This document shows, one piece after another, positions 9,074-18,892 of a DNA stretch of 64,000 nt (positions are counted from its first letter, which is position 1; the number at the start of each line of letters is the position of its first letter). Both the position numbers and the translations under genes were made by a program. The notes under the pieces were generated by a model. It saw nothing but the letters and a program-made list of their open reading frames with translations. It searched no databases and had not been told where the DNA came from. Origin of the DNA: Ralstonia sp. UNC404CL21Col (lineage in GTDB: Bacteria; Pseudomonadota; Gammaproteobacteria; Burkholderiales; Burkholderiaceae); assembly GCF_000620465.1 (NCBI RefSeq), contig NZ_JIBE01000004.1:930001-994000 (forward strand), given 5' to 3'.

Positions 9074-9466
9074 CTAATCCGGCACCACCGCCGTCACCTC
9101 AATCTCCACCTTGGCCCGATCCTCAACCAGCGCCGCCACCTCCACCGCCGTCATCGCAATGCTGAAGCTGCCGATCAGCTCGCGGAACGCCTTGCCGATC
9201 TCGGGGTAGGCCGCTACGTAGGCCTTCTTGTCGGTCACGTACCACGTCATGCGCACGATGTGCTCGGGCTTGGCATCGCCGGCGGCCAGCACTTCGACGA
9301 TGTTCTGCAGCGCCTGCCGCACCTGACCGGCCAGGTCATCCGTATGGAACACGCCCTGCGCGTCCCAGCCGATCATGCCGGCCACAAACACCATGCGCCC
9401 GCGCGCAGACACACCGTTGGCATACCCTTTCGGACGCGGCCAGTTGGGAGGGAGGAGTACTTCCAT
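9074..9466 (-). CDS. RidA family enamine/imine deaminase
   Basis: A 130-residue RidA/YjgF family protein. The fold is recognisable from SARGRMVFVAGMIGWDAQG, GQVRQALQNIVEVLAAGDAKPEHIVRMTWYVTD and the end VEIEVTAVVPD. RidA proteins hydrolyse reactive enamine/imine intermediates and release ammonia. The ATG at 9466 gives the normal family length; the longer frame is a shadow of the thioesterase gene. It is the last gene of the catabolic operon. A deaminase of this type fits an amino-substituted ring intermediate and is one of the better hints that the substrate is 2-aminobenzoate. Confidence 0.88.
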   Translation of the reverse strand: MEVLLPPNWPRPKGYANGVSARGRMVFVAGMIGWDAQGVFHTDDLAGQVRQALQNIVEVLAAGDAKPEHIVRMTWYVTDKKAYVAAYPEIGKAFRELIGSFSIAMTAVEVAALVEDRAKVEIEVTAVVPD

Positions 9467-9485
9467 GATGCAATTCCTTCTGGTT

Positions 9486-9914
9486 CTATTGCGACTGCGG
9501 TTGAACGCTCGCCTCGATCGCCTGCCGCACATCGGGCGGCATCGGCATCGCGCGATGCGTATTGAGATCGGTAAACACCAGCACCTGCTGCGAGCGCACG
9601 CGCTGTTCGTCGCCGGCCCAGCAATCCAGGCCCAACGTGAGCGACGCATTGCCCAGCCGCTCTAGCTTCAGCTTGAACTGCACGTCGTCGCCCATGCGGC
9701 TGATGGCGCTGAACTCGCAATGCAGCTTGACGATGGGCAGGCCGATGCGGCGCGGGCCCAGCATCTGCGCATACGAAACACCCAGGCCGTCGGTAAACCA
9801 GTCTTCGACCAGGCCGTTGAACAGCACGAGGTACTGCGGAAAGTAGACGATGCCGGCCGGGTCGCAATGCGCAAAGCGGATGCGCGCGGCGCGCTCGAAG
9901 TGGTAGTCGCTCAT
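9486..9914 (-). CDS. 4-hydroxybenzoyl-CoA thioesterase-like hotdog enzyme
   Basis: A 142-residue acyl-CoA thioesterase of the 4HBT hotdog family. The active-site motif is visible as RFAHCDPAGIVYFPQY near 13-28, with the aspartate in CDPAG as catalytic residue. The rest (VLFNGLVEDWF, GLPIVKLHCEFSAISRMGD) fits the family. It overlaps the CoA ligase gene by four bases, so it is coupled to it. It could release an aromatic acid or a ring-reduced product from CoA, or act as a proof-reader that recycles CoA when the pathway stalls. Confidence 0.88.
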   Translation of the reverse strand: MSDYHFERAARIRFAHCDPAGIVYFPQYLVLFNGLVEDWFTDGLGVSYAQMLGPRRIGLPIVKLHCEFSAISRMGDDVQFKLKLERLGNASLTLGLDCWAGDEQRVRSQQVLVFTDLNTHRAMPMPPDVRQAIEASVQPQSQ

Positions 9915-11527
9915 GATTTGTTGTGTTCGCGCAGGCGGTAGCGCAGCAGCTTGCCGACCTCACTGCGCGGCAGGCTCGCGCGAAACTCGATGGCGCGCGG
10001 ATACTTGTACGGGGCCACGGTCTGCTTCACGAAGTCCTGCAGCGTCTTGACCATCTCCGGCCCCGCCGTGTGGCCGGGGTGCAATACAACGAACGCCTTG
10101 ACGATCTGCCCGCGCTCTTCATCGGGCTCGCCGATCACGCCGCACTCGGCCACGGCCGGATGCTGCATCAGCGCGTCTTCCACCTCGGGCGCGGCGATGT
10201 TGTAGCCGGACGAGATGATCATGTCATCGGTGCGCGAGTGGTAGTGGAAGTAGCCTTCCTCGTCCATCACGTAGGCATCGCCCGTGAGGTTCCAGCCGTT
10301 GCGCACGTACGCGCGCTGGCGGTCATCGGCCAGGTAGCGGCAACCGGTCGGGCCTTGCACCGCCAGACGGCCCACGGTGCCCGGCGGCACGGGGTTGCCG
10401 GCGTCATCCACAACGCGCGCGACATAGCCAGGGACGGCCTTGCCGGTGGCGCCGGGGCGCACGTCGGCATCGGCGGCGGAGATGAAGATATGCAGCATTT
10501 CGGTCGCGCCAATGCCGTCAATCAATTCGATGCCGGTGGCGTTCTTCCACAGCGTGCGTGTGGCCACCGGCAGGGCTTCGCCCGCCGACACACAGCGGCG
10601 CAGCGGCGTCGCGCGCAACTCGTCTCCGCGCGCTGCGATGTTGCGGTACGTGGTGGGCGCGGTGAACAGCACCGTCGCGCCAAACGTGCGGATGCCGTCG
10701 ACCAGATCGTTCGGCGACGCCTTCTCCAGCAGCACCGTCGATGCACCCACGCTCATGGGAAACAGCAGCAGGCCGCCGAGCCCAAACGTAAACGCCATCG
10801 GCGGGCTGCCGATGAAGATGTCGTCCGCGCGCGGTTGCAACACATGCGGCGGCCAGCACGCGCAAATGGCGAGGATGTCCCGATGAAAATGCATCGTCGC
10901 TTTCGGCACGCCCGTCGTGCCCGACGTGAAGGCAAGCAGGCACGTGTCATCTGCCGCCGTATCCACGTTGGTAAAGGTGTCCGGCTGGCGTGCCATGGCA
11001 GCCTCCAGCCCTTCCGGCGTGTCATCGTGAAAGCACAGCATCTGCACGGGCTTGGCGGCTTGCGAGACCGCATCGCGCAACTCGTCGACGAGCCGCGCAT
11101 CGCACAGTGCGAAGCCGATCTCGCCCTTGCCCAGGATTTGGCCCAGCTCTTTGGCGCGCAGCAGCGGCATGGTCGTCACCGCAATGGCGCCCACTTTCAT
11201 CACGGCAAACCAGCACGCAGCGAGCATCGGGCTGTTGGGCGAGCGCAGCAGCACGCGGTTGCCCGGCACAACGCCCATCTCATTGACCAGCACGTTCGCG
11301 ATGCGGTTGGCGTGCGCCTGCAGATCCGCATATGTCCAGCGGATGCCGGGTGCCTGGATGCAGAGGCGGCCGCCCTCGCCAGCAGCAACGCGGCGGTCGA
11401 GCAGTTCGGTTGCGCAGTTGAGCTGCGGCGGAAACTGCAGCGCCGGCAGGTCGAAGCGATACACCGGTTGCAGCTCTGCCGGCGGCAGCCGGTCGCGGGC
11501 GAAGGTGTCGATATGGGCGCTGGGCAT
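9911..11527 (-). CDS. Aromatic acid-CoA ligase (benzoate/2-aminobenzoate-CoA ligase family)
   Basis: A 538-residue AMP-forming acyl-CoA synthetase. The P-loop-like motif TSGTTGVPK is at 201-209, the IGATEMLHIF adenylation motif near 320, and the hinge region GWNLTGDAYVMDEEGYFHYHSRTDDMI near 415-440; the C-terminal lysine is in LPRSEVGK. It resembles the benzoate-CoA ligase branch, and the opening (HIDTFARDRLPP, FDLPALQFPPQLNCATELLDR) recalls 2-aminobenzoate-CoA ligases. It should activate the aromatic acid brought in by the transporter encoded at 2752-8032. ATG at 11527 chosen because upstream sequence is shadow. Exact substrate is inference. Confidence 0.85.
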   Translation of the reverse strand: MPSAHIDTFARDRLPPAELQPVYRFDLPALQFPPQLNCATELLDRRVAAGEGGRLCIQAPGIRWTYADLQAHANRIANVLVNEMGVVPGNRVLLRSPNSPMLAACWFAVMKVGAIAVTTMPLLRAKELGQILGKGEIGFALCDARLVDELRDAVSQAAKPVQMLCFHDDTPEGLEAAMARQPDTFTNVDTAADDTCLLAFTSGTTGVPKATMHFHRDILAICACWPPHVLQPRADDIFIGSPPMAFTFGLGGLLLFPMSVGASTVLLEKASPNDLVDGIRTFGATVLFTAPTTYRNIAARGDELRATPLRRCVSAGEALPVATRTLWKNATGIELIDGIGATEMLHIFISAADADVRPGATGKAVPGYVARVVDDAGNPVPPGTVGRLAVQGPTGCRYLADDRQRAYVRNGWNLTGDAYVMDEEGYFHYHSRTDDMIISSGYNIAAPEVEDALMQHPAVAECGVIGEPDEERGQIVKAFVVLHPGHTAGPEMVKTLQDFVKQTVAPYKYPRAIEFRASLPRSEVGKLLRYRLREHNKS

Positions 11528-11564
11528 GGAGGACTCTCCGTCTCTGGCGTGGGCGTGGGCGTGT

Positions 11565-12740
11565 TCAGGACTTGGCGGGTGCCGCCGCACGCAGCAGTTC
11601 GCGCGCGATGATGAGTTGCTGCACTTCCGTCGCGCCTTCGTAGATCCGCAGCGAGCGAATCTCGCGGTACAGGCGCTCAACCGGCTGCTCGCTCACCACG
11701 CCCAGGCCGCCCCACATCTGCACGGCGGCGTCGATCACCTGCTGCGCGTTCTCGGTAGCGGTCAACTTGGCCATGGCAGCCTCGCGCGTCACGTTGCGGC
11801 CCTGGTCGCGCTGCCACGCGGCGCGGTACGTCAGCAGCGCCGCGCTGTCGATGGCGGTGGCCATTTGTGCGAGCTTGGCCTGTGTGAGCTGGAAATCCGC
11901 CAGCACGCCGCTGAACATCTTGCGGGTGGTGGCGCGCGCCAGCGCTTCGTCCAGTGCGCGGCGCGCAAAACCCAGCGCGGCTGCCGCCACCGACGTGCGG
12001 AACACATCGAGCGTGCGCATCGCCACCTTGAAGCCCTCGCCTGCCGCGCCCACGCGCTGGCTGGCCGGAATGCGGCAGTTGGTAAAGCGCAGGCGCGCCA
12101 GCGGGTGCGGTGCAATCACGTTGATGCGCTCCGCAATCTCAAAGCCCGGCGTACCGGCCTCGACGATGAACGCACTGATGCCGCGCGAGCCCGGTGCCTC
12201 GCCCGTGCGGGCAAACACGACGTAGAAATCGGCAATGCCGCCGTTGGAAATCCAGGTCTTCTCGCCGTCGAGCACATAGTCGGTGCCGTCTTTGCGGGCG
12301 GCGCAAGCCATGGCGGCCACATCGGAGCCGGCACCCGGTTCGGACAGCGCAAATGCAGCGATGGCCTCGCCACGCCCAACCTTCGTCAGATAACGCTCGC
12401 GCTGCTCGGGCGTGCCGTGCAACGAGATGGCGCCCGAGCCCAGCCCCTGCATCGCAAAGGCAAAGTCGGCCAGGCCGGAATGGCGTGCCAGCGTCTCGCG
12501 GATCAGGCAGATGGCGCGCGTGTCGATGGTCTCGCCTGCGCCGCCGTGCGCGGTGCCGCCCACGGCGTGGCGCAGCCAGCCAGCTTGCCCGAGCGACTTG
12601 ACCAGCGCGCGGCATTCGGCATCCACATCGGGGCCGTGGTCATGCGGGATGTGCTTCGTGGCCCAGGCGTCGAGTTCGGTTTCGAGCTGGCGGTGCTTTT
12701 CGTCAAAGAAGGGCCATTGCAGATAGTCCTTGTCGCTCAT
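11565..12740 (-). CDS. Acyl-CoA dehydrogenase
   Basis: A 391-residue FAD-dependent acyl-CoA dehydrogenase. Family signatures are [16 protein letters not shown] (FAD/substrate loop), [17 protein letters not shown], the [26 protein letters not shown] helix and the C-terminal [19 protein letters not shown], which holds the catalytic glutamate. Start ATG at 12740 lies one base after the enoyl-CoA hydratase stop. In the aerobic 2-aminobenzoyl-CoA type pathway such an enzyme would oxidise the alicyclic or ring-opened CoA ester. It is 38 bases upstream of the CoA ligase gene in one operon. Confidence 0.9.
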   Translation of the reverse strand: MSDKDYLQWPFFDEKHRQLETELDAWATKHIPHDHGPDVDAECRALVKSLGQAGWLRHAVGGTAHGGAGETIDTRAICLIRETLARHSGLADFAFAMQGLGSGAISLHGTPEQRERYLTKVGRGEAIAAFALSEPGAGSDVAAMACAARKDGTDYVLDGEKTWISNGGIADFYVVFARTGEAPGSRGISAFIVEAGTPGFEIAERINVIAPHPLARLRFTNCRIPASQRVGAAGEGFKVAMRTLDVFRTSVAAAALGFARRALDEALARATTRKMFSGVLADFQLTQAKLAQMATAIDSAALLTYRAAWQRDQGRNVTREAAMAKLTATENAQQVIDAAVQMWGGLGVVSEQPVERLYREIRSLRIYEGATEVQQLIIARELLRAAAPAKS

Positions 12741-12741
12741 C

Positions 12742-13602
12742 TCAGTTGCCCTCGAATACCGGTTTTTGCTTGGCGACAAACGCGTGATATGCCCGCGAGA
12801 AGTCTTCGGTCAGCATGCAGATGGCCTGCGCCTGGGCCTCGGCCTCAATGGCCTGCTCGATCGTCATCGTCCATTCCTGGTGCAGCATTGTCTTGGTGAT
12901 GCCGTTGGCGAAGGTCGGGCCGGCGGCCAGGTCGGCGGCCAAGGCTTGCGCTTGGCTCAGCACCTCGGCCGGTTCACACAGGCGGTTGAAGAAGCCCCAG
13001 CGCTCGCCCTCTTCGCCGCTCATCGAGCGGCCGGTGTAGAGCAGTTCGCTCGCGCGGCCCTGCCCGATGATGCGCGGCAGGATCGCGCAGGCGCCCATGT
13101 CGCAGCCGGCCAGGCCAACGCGGTTGAAGAGGAACGCCGTTTTGCTGCGCGCCGTGCCCAGGCGCAGGTCGGAAGACATCGCCAGGATGGCGCCCGCGCC
13201 GGCGCACACGCCGTCAACTGCAGCGACGATCGGCTGCGGGCACGCGCGCATCGTCTTCACCAGTTCGCCCGTCATGCGCGTGAACATCAGCAGCTCGGGC
13301 GCCTTCAGTTGCACCAGCGGGCCGATGATCTCGTGCACATCGCCGCCGGAGCAGAAGTTGTCGCCCGCGCCGGCCAGCACGATGGCCTTGACGTCATCCG
13401 CCCATTTGAGCTGATGAAACAGGTCACGCAGCTCGGCGTACGAATCGAACGTGAGCGGGTTCTTGCGCTCGGGCCGGTTGAGCGTGATGGTGGCAACGCC
13501 GCCTTCCACGCTCCACAGGAAATGCTTGGCTTGATAGCCCGCCAGCGGTCGGCGGTTGCCGGCCAGCAGGGCCGGGTCCACATGGTGATTCGGGTCGGTC
13601 AT
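12742..13602 (-). CDS. Enoyl-CoA hydratase/isomerase family protein
   Basis: A 286-residue crotonase-family enzyme. Visible are the opening [19 protein letters not shown], the oxyanion-hole segment [15 protein letters not shown] and the [17 protein letters not shown] segment. The position usually holding a catalytic glutamate lies in [16 protein letters not shown], where it is replaced, so the reaction may be isomerase or ring-hydrolase rather than plain hydration. ATG at 13602 is preferred; an in-frame TTG at 13623 overlaps the MarR stop. It is one base from the acyl-CoA dehydrogenase gene. Likely acts on a ring-derived enoyl-CoA. Confidence 0.88.
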   Translation of the reverse strand: MTDPNHHVDPALLAGNRRPLAGYQAKHFLWSVEGGVATITLNRPERKNPLTFDSYAELRDLFHQLKWADDVKAIVLAGAGDNFCSGGDVHEIIGPLVQLKAPELLMFTRMTGELVKTMRACPQPIVAAVDGVCAGAGAILAMSSDLRLGTARSKTAFLFNRVGLAGCDMGACAILPRIIGQGRASELLYTGRSMSGEEGERWGFFNRLCEPAEVLSQAQALAADLAAGPTFANGITKTMLHQEWTMTIEQAIEAEAQAQAICMLTEDFSRAYHAFVAKQKPVFEGN

Positions 13603-13619
13603 GGTTGGGTCGGGTTCGT

Positions 13620-14204
13620 TCAAGGTTGATCTTCGCGGGCGTCCAGCTCTTGCTCGCGCTGCGCGAGGTGGACGCGCAGGTGGCCGAGCTGCGCATACAG
13701 CGCGTCTTTGTTGGCCATGCCAAGGCCGTCGAACATCTCGATCAGCCAGCGTTCGTGTTCGGCGGCCATCTCGGCAAAGTGCCGGCGGCCGGCATCCGTC
13801 AGCAGCACGCGAAAGGACCGGCGATCATCCGGATCCGCCTCGCGTTTGACAAGCCCTTCCTTTTCCAGCTGGTCGGTCAGGCCGGTGACGTTGCCGCCGG
13901 TCACCATCAGGTAGCGCGACAGCACGTTCATGCGCAGCCCGTCCGGATGGCGATCGAGTTGCGCCAGATAGTCGAAGCGCGGCAGCGTGGTGTTGAAGCG
14001 CGTGCGCAGGCGCTGGCGGATCTGTTGTTCGATCTGCGTGCTGCAGGCCAACAGGCGCAGCCAGATCTTGACGTCCATGTGGTCGTCCACATGCGCGCGG
14101 GCTTCCAGGCCGATACGTTCATCGCCCAGCGCATGCACAACGGCGTGGTGGCCTGAGGCACGCGTGGCGAGTGCAGTTTTGCGCCGGGTGCGTTCGGTGC
14201 TCAC
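13620..14204 (-). CDS. MarR family transcriptional regulator
   Basis: A 194-residue winged-helix regulator of the MarR type: [65 protein letters not shown] contains the recognition helix and the wing with the conserved DxRS. A GTG at 14204, overlapping the SDR stop by three bases, is taken as start. MarR proteins in such operons usually respond to the aryl-CoA ester made by the ligase. The likely target is the gap upstream of the monooxygenase gene (17364-17499). Confidence 0.87.
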   Translation of the reverse strand: MSTERTRRKTALATRASGHHAVVHALGDERIGLEARAHVDDHMDVKIWLRLLACSTQIEQQIRQRLRTRFNTTLPRFDYLAQLDRHPDGLRMNVLSRYLMVTGGNVTGLTDQLEKEGLVKREADPDDRRSFRVLLTDAGRRHFAEMAAEHERWLIEMFDGLGMANKDALYAQLGHLRVHLAQREQELDAREDQP

Positions 14205-14983
14205 ATCACCTCCCCGCCGGATACCGAGATGGCTTGGCCCGTGATTGACGACGCGCCTTCGGAGCACAGCCACACCACGGCGTTCGCCACTTCGTCGGGC
14301 GCGATCAACCGACCCTGCGGGTTGCCCTTCACCAGCTCGGCCCGCGCTTCTTCCGCGCTGCGTCCGGTGCGAGCGACGATGCGGTCGATGCTTTCACGCA
14401 CGATGTCGGTTTCCGTATAGCCGGGGCAGACTGCGTTGACGGTGACACCGCGCGCCGCAAGCTCCAGCGCCAGCGAGCGCGTGAGCCCGATCACCCCATG
14501 CTTGGCCGCCACATACGCCGACACATACGCATAACCGCGCTGCCCCGCCGTGCTGGCAATGTTGACGATGCGGCCGCGGCCCGAGGCTTGCACATCGGCC
14601 AGCGCCGCCTGCGTGCACAGGAACGTGCCCGTCAGATTGACGGCCAGCATGCGCTGCCATTGATCGAGCGTGGTCTTGGCAAACGGTGCACTCTCGGCCT
14701 GGCCCGCGTTGTTGACCAGGATGGAGATGGGGCCCAGCCCCGCGCGTGCGGATTCGAATGCGCCTGACACACTTGCCTCGTCCGTCACGTCGCACGTCAC
14801 GACTTGCGCGCGGGCGCTGTCGGGCAACGTTTTGGCGGTAGCGTGCAGCACATCGGCGTTGCGGCCCATCAGCGTGAGCGTGGCGCCATGCGCCGCGAGT
14901 TGCGCGGCAATCGCGGCGCCGATCCCGCGCCCAGCGCCGGTAACGACAGCGTGGTGCCCGCTGAGCATTGCAGGTGTCGCCAT
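14201..14983 (-). CDS. SDR family dehydrogenase (3-hydroxyacyl-CoA dehydrogenase-like)
   Basis: A 260-residue short-chain dehydrogenase. The NAD(P) motif GAGRGIG lies at about 15-21, NNAG follows, the catalytic Ser is in [13 protein letters not shown] and the YxxxK is YVAAK. The end [14 protein letters not shown] is typical. The ATG at 14983 starts one base after the monooxygenase stop. It probably oxidises a 3-hydroxyacyl-CoA formed by the hydratase, or reduces a keto intermediate. Confidence 0.9.
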   Translation of the reverse strand: MATPAMLSGHHAVVTGAGRGIGAAIAAQLAAHGATLTLMGRNADVLHATAKTLPDSARAQVVTCDVTDEASVSGAFESARAGLGPISILVNNAGQAESAPFAKTTLDQWQRMLAVNLTGTFLCTQAALADVQASGRGRIVNIASTAGQRGYAYVSAYVAAKHGVIGLTRSLALELAARGVTVNAVCPGYTETDIVRESIDRIVARTGRSAEEARAELVKGNPQGRLIAPDEVANAVVWLCSEGASSITGQAISVSGGEVM

Positions 14984-14984
14984 C

Positions 14985-17363
14985 TCAAACCCCCTGCATG
15001 CGGTTGGCCTGCTCCAGCGGAGACAAACCCGCCGCCTGCGCCGCCATCGCACGTTCGCGCTCCAGGTTGCGCTCCAGCTGCAGCTTGCCCGCGCGGTATT
15101 GCTTGGGCCACGGCATGTCGAGGTAGCCGATGCGCGCGGCTTCGTTCAGCGTCCAGGCCGGGTTGGCCAGGTGCGGGCGCGCCACGGCACACAGGTCGGC
15201 ACGGCCCGCCGCGATGATGCTGTTGACGTGGTCTGCCTCGGAGATGGCGCCCACCGCGATGGTTGCGATGCCGGCCTCGTTGCGCACGCGGTCGGCAAAC
15301 GGCGTCTGGAACATGCGGCCGTACACCGGCTGCTCTTTCTTGCTGACCTGGCCCGACGAGCAATCGATCATGTCCGCGCCCGCAGCCTTGAAGACGCGTG
15401 CGATTTCCACAGCATCGTCCGGCGTGATGCCGCCCTCCACCCAGTCGTGCGCGGAAATCCGCACTGACATCGGCTTGTTGCTCGGCCACACCTCGCGCAC
15501 CGCGTGGAAAACTTCCAGCGGAAAGCGCAGCCGGTTTTCCAGCGAGCCGCCATATTCGTCATTGCGCTGGTTCGTCAGCGGCGAGATGAACGACGACAGC
15601 AGATAGCCGTGCGCGCAGTGCAGCTCCAGCCAATCGAATCCGGCTTCGGCCGCCAGCCGCGCGGCGTGGACAAAGTCGTCACGCACGCGGTCCATGTCGT
15701 CGCGCGTCATTGCGCGCGACCACTGGCTGACGCCATCCAGATACTGCTGGGGCGATGCGGAAATCAGCGGCCAGCTCTGCCCGTCTTCCAGCGGCAGATC
15801 AATGCCCTCCCACGCCACGCGCGTCGAACCCTTGGCGCCGGCATGGCCAAGCTGGATGCCCAGCTTCGCATCGCTGTTGGCGTGCACGAACTGCACGATG
15901 CGCGCCCAGCCGTCGCGCTGGTCGGTGTTCCACAAACCCGGGCAGCCCGGGGTGATGCGCGCATCGGGCGACACGCACGTCATCTCGGCCATCACCAGGC
16001 CGGCACCGCCCATGGCGCGCGCGCCCAGGTGCACAAGGTGGTAATCCGCCGGCTGGCCGTCTTCGCACGAGTACTGCGCCATGGGCGACACCACCACGCG
16101 GTTCTTGAGCGTGACGCCGCGCACCGTGAACGGCGTGAACATCGGCGGCACAGGACCGTGCTGCGGCCCGCGCCGAGCGCCTGCCTGCTCGGCAATCCAG
16201 TCTTCAAACTGTTCGAGATAGCGCTTGTCGCGCTGGCGGAGGTTTTCGTGGCTGATGCGCTGGCTGCGCGTGAGCAGCGAATAGGCAAATTGCTCGGTCG
16301 GCAGGTTGGCGTAACGCGCGACGTTTTCAAACCATTCCGTCGAATTGCGCGCCGCGTTCTGGATGCGCAGCACTTCCACGCTACGCACGGCTTCATAGTG
16401 TTCGAGTGCTGCGCGCAAATCCCCCGGGTGCTGGCCGATGCTGCGTGCCAGTTCAATCGAATCTTCCAGCGCCAGCTTGGTGCCGGAGCCGATCGAGAAA
16501 TGCGCCGTGTGCGCGGCGTCGCCCATCAGCACCACCGGCGTGCCATGCGCGTTGGTATGCACCCAATGCCGGCAGACCACGCGCGGAAAGCGAATCCACT
16601 GCGCAGAGCCCCGCAGATGCGTGGCGTTGGAAATCAGCTTGTTGCCGTCAAGGTACTTGGCGAAGAGCCGCTCGCAGTACGCGATGGCGTCTTGCTTCTC
16701 CATGGTTTCCAGCCCGGCGGCGCGCCACACCTCTTCAGGCGCCTCGACGATGAAGGTGGAGGTCTCGTCGTCAAAGCGGTACGCATGCGCCTGGAACCAG
16801 CCGTGCTCGGTCTCTTCAAACGCAAACGTGAAGGCCTCGAACAGCTTGTGCGTGCCCAGCCAGACGAAGCGGCAGCGGCGCGTGTCGATATCGGGTTGAT
16901 ACGTAGCGGCGTACTTGGTGCGGATGCGGCTGTTCAGGCCGTCGCTGGCGATGATGAGGTCGGCATCGGCGTAGGCGCCATCGCTTTCCAAATCCTTGTC
17001 TTGCACGTCGGTTTCAAAGACCAGCTTGACGCCCTCTTCCTCGCAGCGCGCCTGCAGGATGTTTAGCAGGCGCTTGCGCCCGATACCGCAGAAGCCGTGG
17101 CCGCCGGAGCGCACGACCTGCCCGCGGATGTGGACTTCAATGTCGTCCCAGTGGTTGAAGGCGTCGAGGATCTGCGCAGCGCTCTTGGCGTCGGCGCGCT
17201 GCAGGTTGCCCAGCGTCTGGTCAGAGAACACCACGCCCCAGCCGAACGTGTCATACGGGCGGTTGCGCTCCACCACGGTGATGTCGTGCGACGCGTCCTG
17301 CAGCTTCATCAGCAGGGCAAAGTACAGGCCGGCCGGCCCACCACCAATACAGACAATCTTCAT
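14985..17363 (-). CDS. Bifunctional flavin monooxygenase/old yellow enzyme (2-aminobenzoyl-CoA or salicylyl-CoA type)
   Basis: A 792-residue fusion of two flavoenzymes. Residues 1-400 form a class A FAD monooxygenase: GGGPAG at 7-12 and GDAAHTAH at 281-288. Residues about 408-780 form an FMN old yellow enzyme ([48 protein letters not shown]). This architecture is known from 2-aminobenzoyl-CoA monooxygenase/reductase of Azoarcus evansii and from proteins annotated as salicylyl-CoA 5-hydroxylase/oxidoreductase. It would hydroxylate and dearomatise the aryl-CoA. It is the first gene of the catabolic operon. RidA in the operon favours an amino substrate. Confidence 0.87.
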   Translation of the reverse strand: MKIVCIGGGPAGLYFALLMKLQDASHDITVVERNRPYDTFGWGVVFSDQTLGNLQRADAKSAAQILDAFNHWDDIEVHIRGQVVRSGGHGFCGIGRKRLLNILQARCEEEGVKLVFETDVQDKDLESDGAYADADLIIASDGLNSRIRTKYAATYQPDIDTRRCRFVWLGTHKLFEAFTFAFEETEHGWFQAHAYRFDDETSTFIVEAPEEVWRAAGLETMEKQDAIAYCERLFAKYLDGNKLISNATHLRGSAQWIRFPRVVCRHWVHTNAHGTPVVLMGDAAHTAHFSIGSGTKLALEDSIELARSIGQHPGDLRAALEHYEAVRSVEVLRIQNAARNSTEWFENVARYANLPTEQFAYSLLTRSQRISHENLRQRDKRYLEQFEDWIAEQAGARRGPQHGPVPPMFTPFTVRGVTLKNRVVVSPMAQYSCEDGQPADYHLVHLGARAMGGAGLVMAEMTCVSPDARITPGCPGLWNTDQRDGWARIVQFVHANSDAKLGIQLGHAGAKGSTRVAWEGIDLPLEDGQSWPLISASPQQYLDGVSQWSRAMTRDDMDRVRDDFVHAARLAAEAGFDWLELHCAHGYLLSSFISPLTNQRNDEYGGSLENRLRFPLEVFHAVREVWPSNKPMSVRISAHDWVEGGITPDDAVEIARVFKAAGADMIDCSSGQVSKKEQPVYGRMFQTPFADRVRNEAGIATIAVGAISEADHVNSIIAAGRADLCAVARPHLANPAWTLNEAARIGYLDMPWPKQYRAGKLQLERNLERERAMAAQAAGLSPLEQANRMQGV

Positions 17364-17499
17364 GACAACGGCTCCGCATTTGATGCGGTATTACCTTAGT
17401 CATGAATAGTTTAGTTGTAAAGCAATTTGCTGAGACGACGCCCCGGGGTTTACACCGAACCGGGCGGCGCCGGGCTCACACACGCATGTGAGCCCCCAC
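17364..17499 (-). promoter_or_regulatory. Putative promoter/operator region of the catabolic operon
   Basis: This 136-bp gap is clearly AT-richer (about 17385-17435) than its surroundings and precedes the monooxygenase gene. On the minus strand it contains TTTACA and two ACTAA words flanking AACTATTCATG, consistent with a promoter and MarR site, but no spacing is good enough to name exact boxes. Confidence 0.4.
17472..17495 (-). terminator. Hairpin after the dienelactone hydrolase gene
   Basis: A perfect 9-bp inverted repeat, GGGCTCACA (17472-17480) and TGTGAGCCC (17487-17495) with a 6-base loop, lies five bases past the hydrolase stop. It has no U-run, so it may be a weak terminator or an mRNA 3' end stabiliser separating this gene from the monooxygenase operon. 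Confidence 0.5.
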
Positions 17500-18315
17500 T
17501 CAGCCCAGGCGCTGCCGGAAGAACGCCAGGATCTCGTCGCGAGCGTCCAACGTTGGCTGGCCGGCCGCGTCGATCAGGTGGGCGGTCACCACGCTGTGCG
17601 GACAAGGCACGTGCTCGGCAAAGAACGATGGCGGGTTCGGGTGCGCGGCGCTGTCGGGCAGCACGCGCGGTACAAAGCGCGGGCCCAAAGCGTCCGCATA
17701 CGCGGCAAAGCGCTCGGCACGGCAGAAGCGGTCGCCCGCAAACCGGTAGGCCAGCACGGTCAGGTCTTCCTGCTCCAGCCGCTGCCGCACGGCGGCCGCT
17801 TCGTCCGGCGCGATCTCGATCCCGCCTGGCGCGTTCAGCGGCAAAGACGGCTGACACAGCACCGGCGCCAGCATGGCCGGCTCCAGCATCATCGTCAGCG
17901 CGAAATTGCCGGTGAAACACATGCCAATGGCGCCCACGCCCGGGCCGCCGCACTCCGCATGGGCCAGCCGCGCCAGCGCGCGCAGCCATTGCGTGACGGG
18001 GCTCGACTGGTTGGCGGCAAACGCACGGAACTCCGCGCTCACGCACGCGTGGCGAAACACCTCTGCCCCCGCCTCCGCTTCGGGCACCGCGCCATCGCGC
18101 CCGAACAACGACGGCATGTAGACCGTCAGCCCCGCATCGCGCACCCAGCGTGCAAACCGCGCCACGTGCGGGCTGATGCCCGGCATCTCGGCCATGACGA
18201 TTACGCCCGGCCCCGTGCCGGCCACGTACACGGCTTTGGTGATGCCATCCAACGTGATCTCACGGCGCGTGAAGTCTTCCAGGCTGTCATCCTGCTGCGT
18301 GTGCTGGCTTGTCAT
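17500..18315 (-). CDS. Dienelactone hydrolase family protein
   Basis: A 271-residue alpha/beta hydrolase of the dienelactone hydrolase family. The nucleophile motif is GMCFTGNF with a cysteine, as in carboxymethylenebutenolidase. The aspartate and histidine are expected in AYRFAGDRFC and near PCPHSVV. These enzymes open enol-lactones in ring-cleavage pathways. The ATG at 18315 is followed by a hydrophilic tail (MTSQHTQQDD). It is 27 bases downstream of the tautomerase gene, so the two form a small operon that leads into the aromatic cluster. Confidence 0.85.
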   Translation of the reverse strand: MTSQHTQQDDSLEDFTRREITLDGITKAVYVAGTGPGVIVMAEMPGISPHVARFARWVRDAGLTVYMPSLFGRDGAVPEAEAGAEVFRHACVSAEFRAFAANQSSPVTQWLRALARLAHAECGGPGVGAIGMCFTGNFALTMMLEPAMLAPVLCQPSLPLNAPGGIEIAPDEAAAVRQRLEQEDLTVLAYRFAGDRFCRAERFAAYADALGPRFVPRVLPDSAAHPNPPSFFAEHVPCPHSVVTAHLIDAAGQPTLDARDEILAFFRQRLG

Positions 18316-18342
18316 GCGTGGGCTCCGTTGGAATGGCCTGGC

Positions 18343-18795
18343 TCAGGCGACGAGATGCTGAAGATGCGCATAACCAGCCGCCCTGGCGAAATCGGGCAGC
18401 GTCCACAGCGCGCCGTTCACACCCCAGGTGCCGTCGGGCACGTCATGCACCATCACGGAGGTCACCACGCGCCGCGCATCATCGGCCGGCAACGCCTGCG
18501 CAAACGCCTCGTGCATGTGCTGAACGAAGCGTGCGCGCGCAGCACCATCCAGCACACCGGCCGGCACATGGGCGACGGCCAGGCACGGCACCACCTGCGT
18601 TGTCACGTCCGCCCCGCCGCACCACCAGGAGGCGCCCGGCACCTCTTCCACCGTCACCCAGATCGTGGCGCGCCGGCGCGGATCATCGGGAATCTGCTCG
18701 GCCTGCGCGGCCGCCTCGGTGATGCGGCGTGCAAGCGTCGCGCGCGCGTCGCCGCCCAAGGTGTTGGCAGGAATCTTGACGAGGATGTTCGGCAT
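18343..18795 (-). CDS. Tautomerase family protein
   Basis: A 150-residue protein that begins MPNILVKIPA, so after removal of Met the N-terminal residue is proline, the catalytic base of 4-oxalocrotonate tautomerase and MIF superfamily enzymes. That feature decides the ATG at 18795 over the one at 18822. Two related halves (a start-like strand at VKIPANT and again at VAHVPAGVLD) fit a fused, tautomerase-3-like length. It probably isomerises a keto-enol acid next to the dienelactone hydrolase. Confidence 0.75.
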   Translation of the reverse strand: MPNILVKIPANTLGGDARATLARRITEAAAQAEQIPDDPRRRATIWVTVEEVPGASWWCGGADVTTQVVPCLAVAHVPAGVLDGAARARFVQHMHEAFAQALPADDARRVVTSVMVHDVPDGTWGVNGALWTLPDFARAAGYAHLQHLVA

Positions 18796-18892
18796 GTGGG
18801 CACTCGTGAGCGTTGTTGACATGCCTGCATTGAACCCGCGCAGCCGCTAGACTGGCAGTGTCGATTTCGACATCTTTCGGGCAGCTTCGGTC

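Noticed and set aside
9923-11611. Long + strand frame opposite the CoA ligase
   Set aside because: Antisense shadow; no ribosome site or recognisable domain.
13603-13623. TTG start for the enoyl-CoA hydratase
   Set aside because: Adds seven residues overlapping the MarR stop; ATG at 13602 is sufficient and gives the family start.
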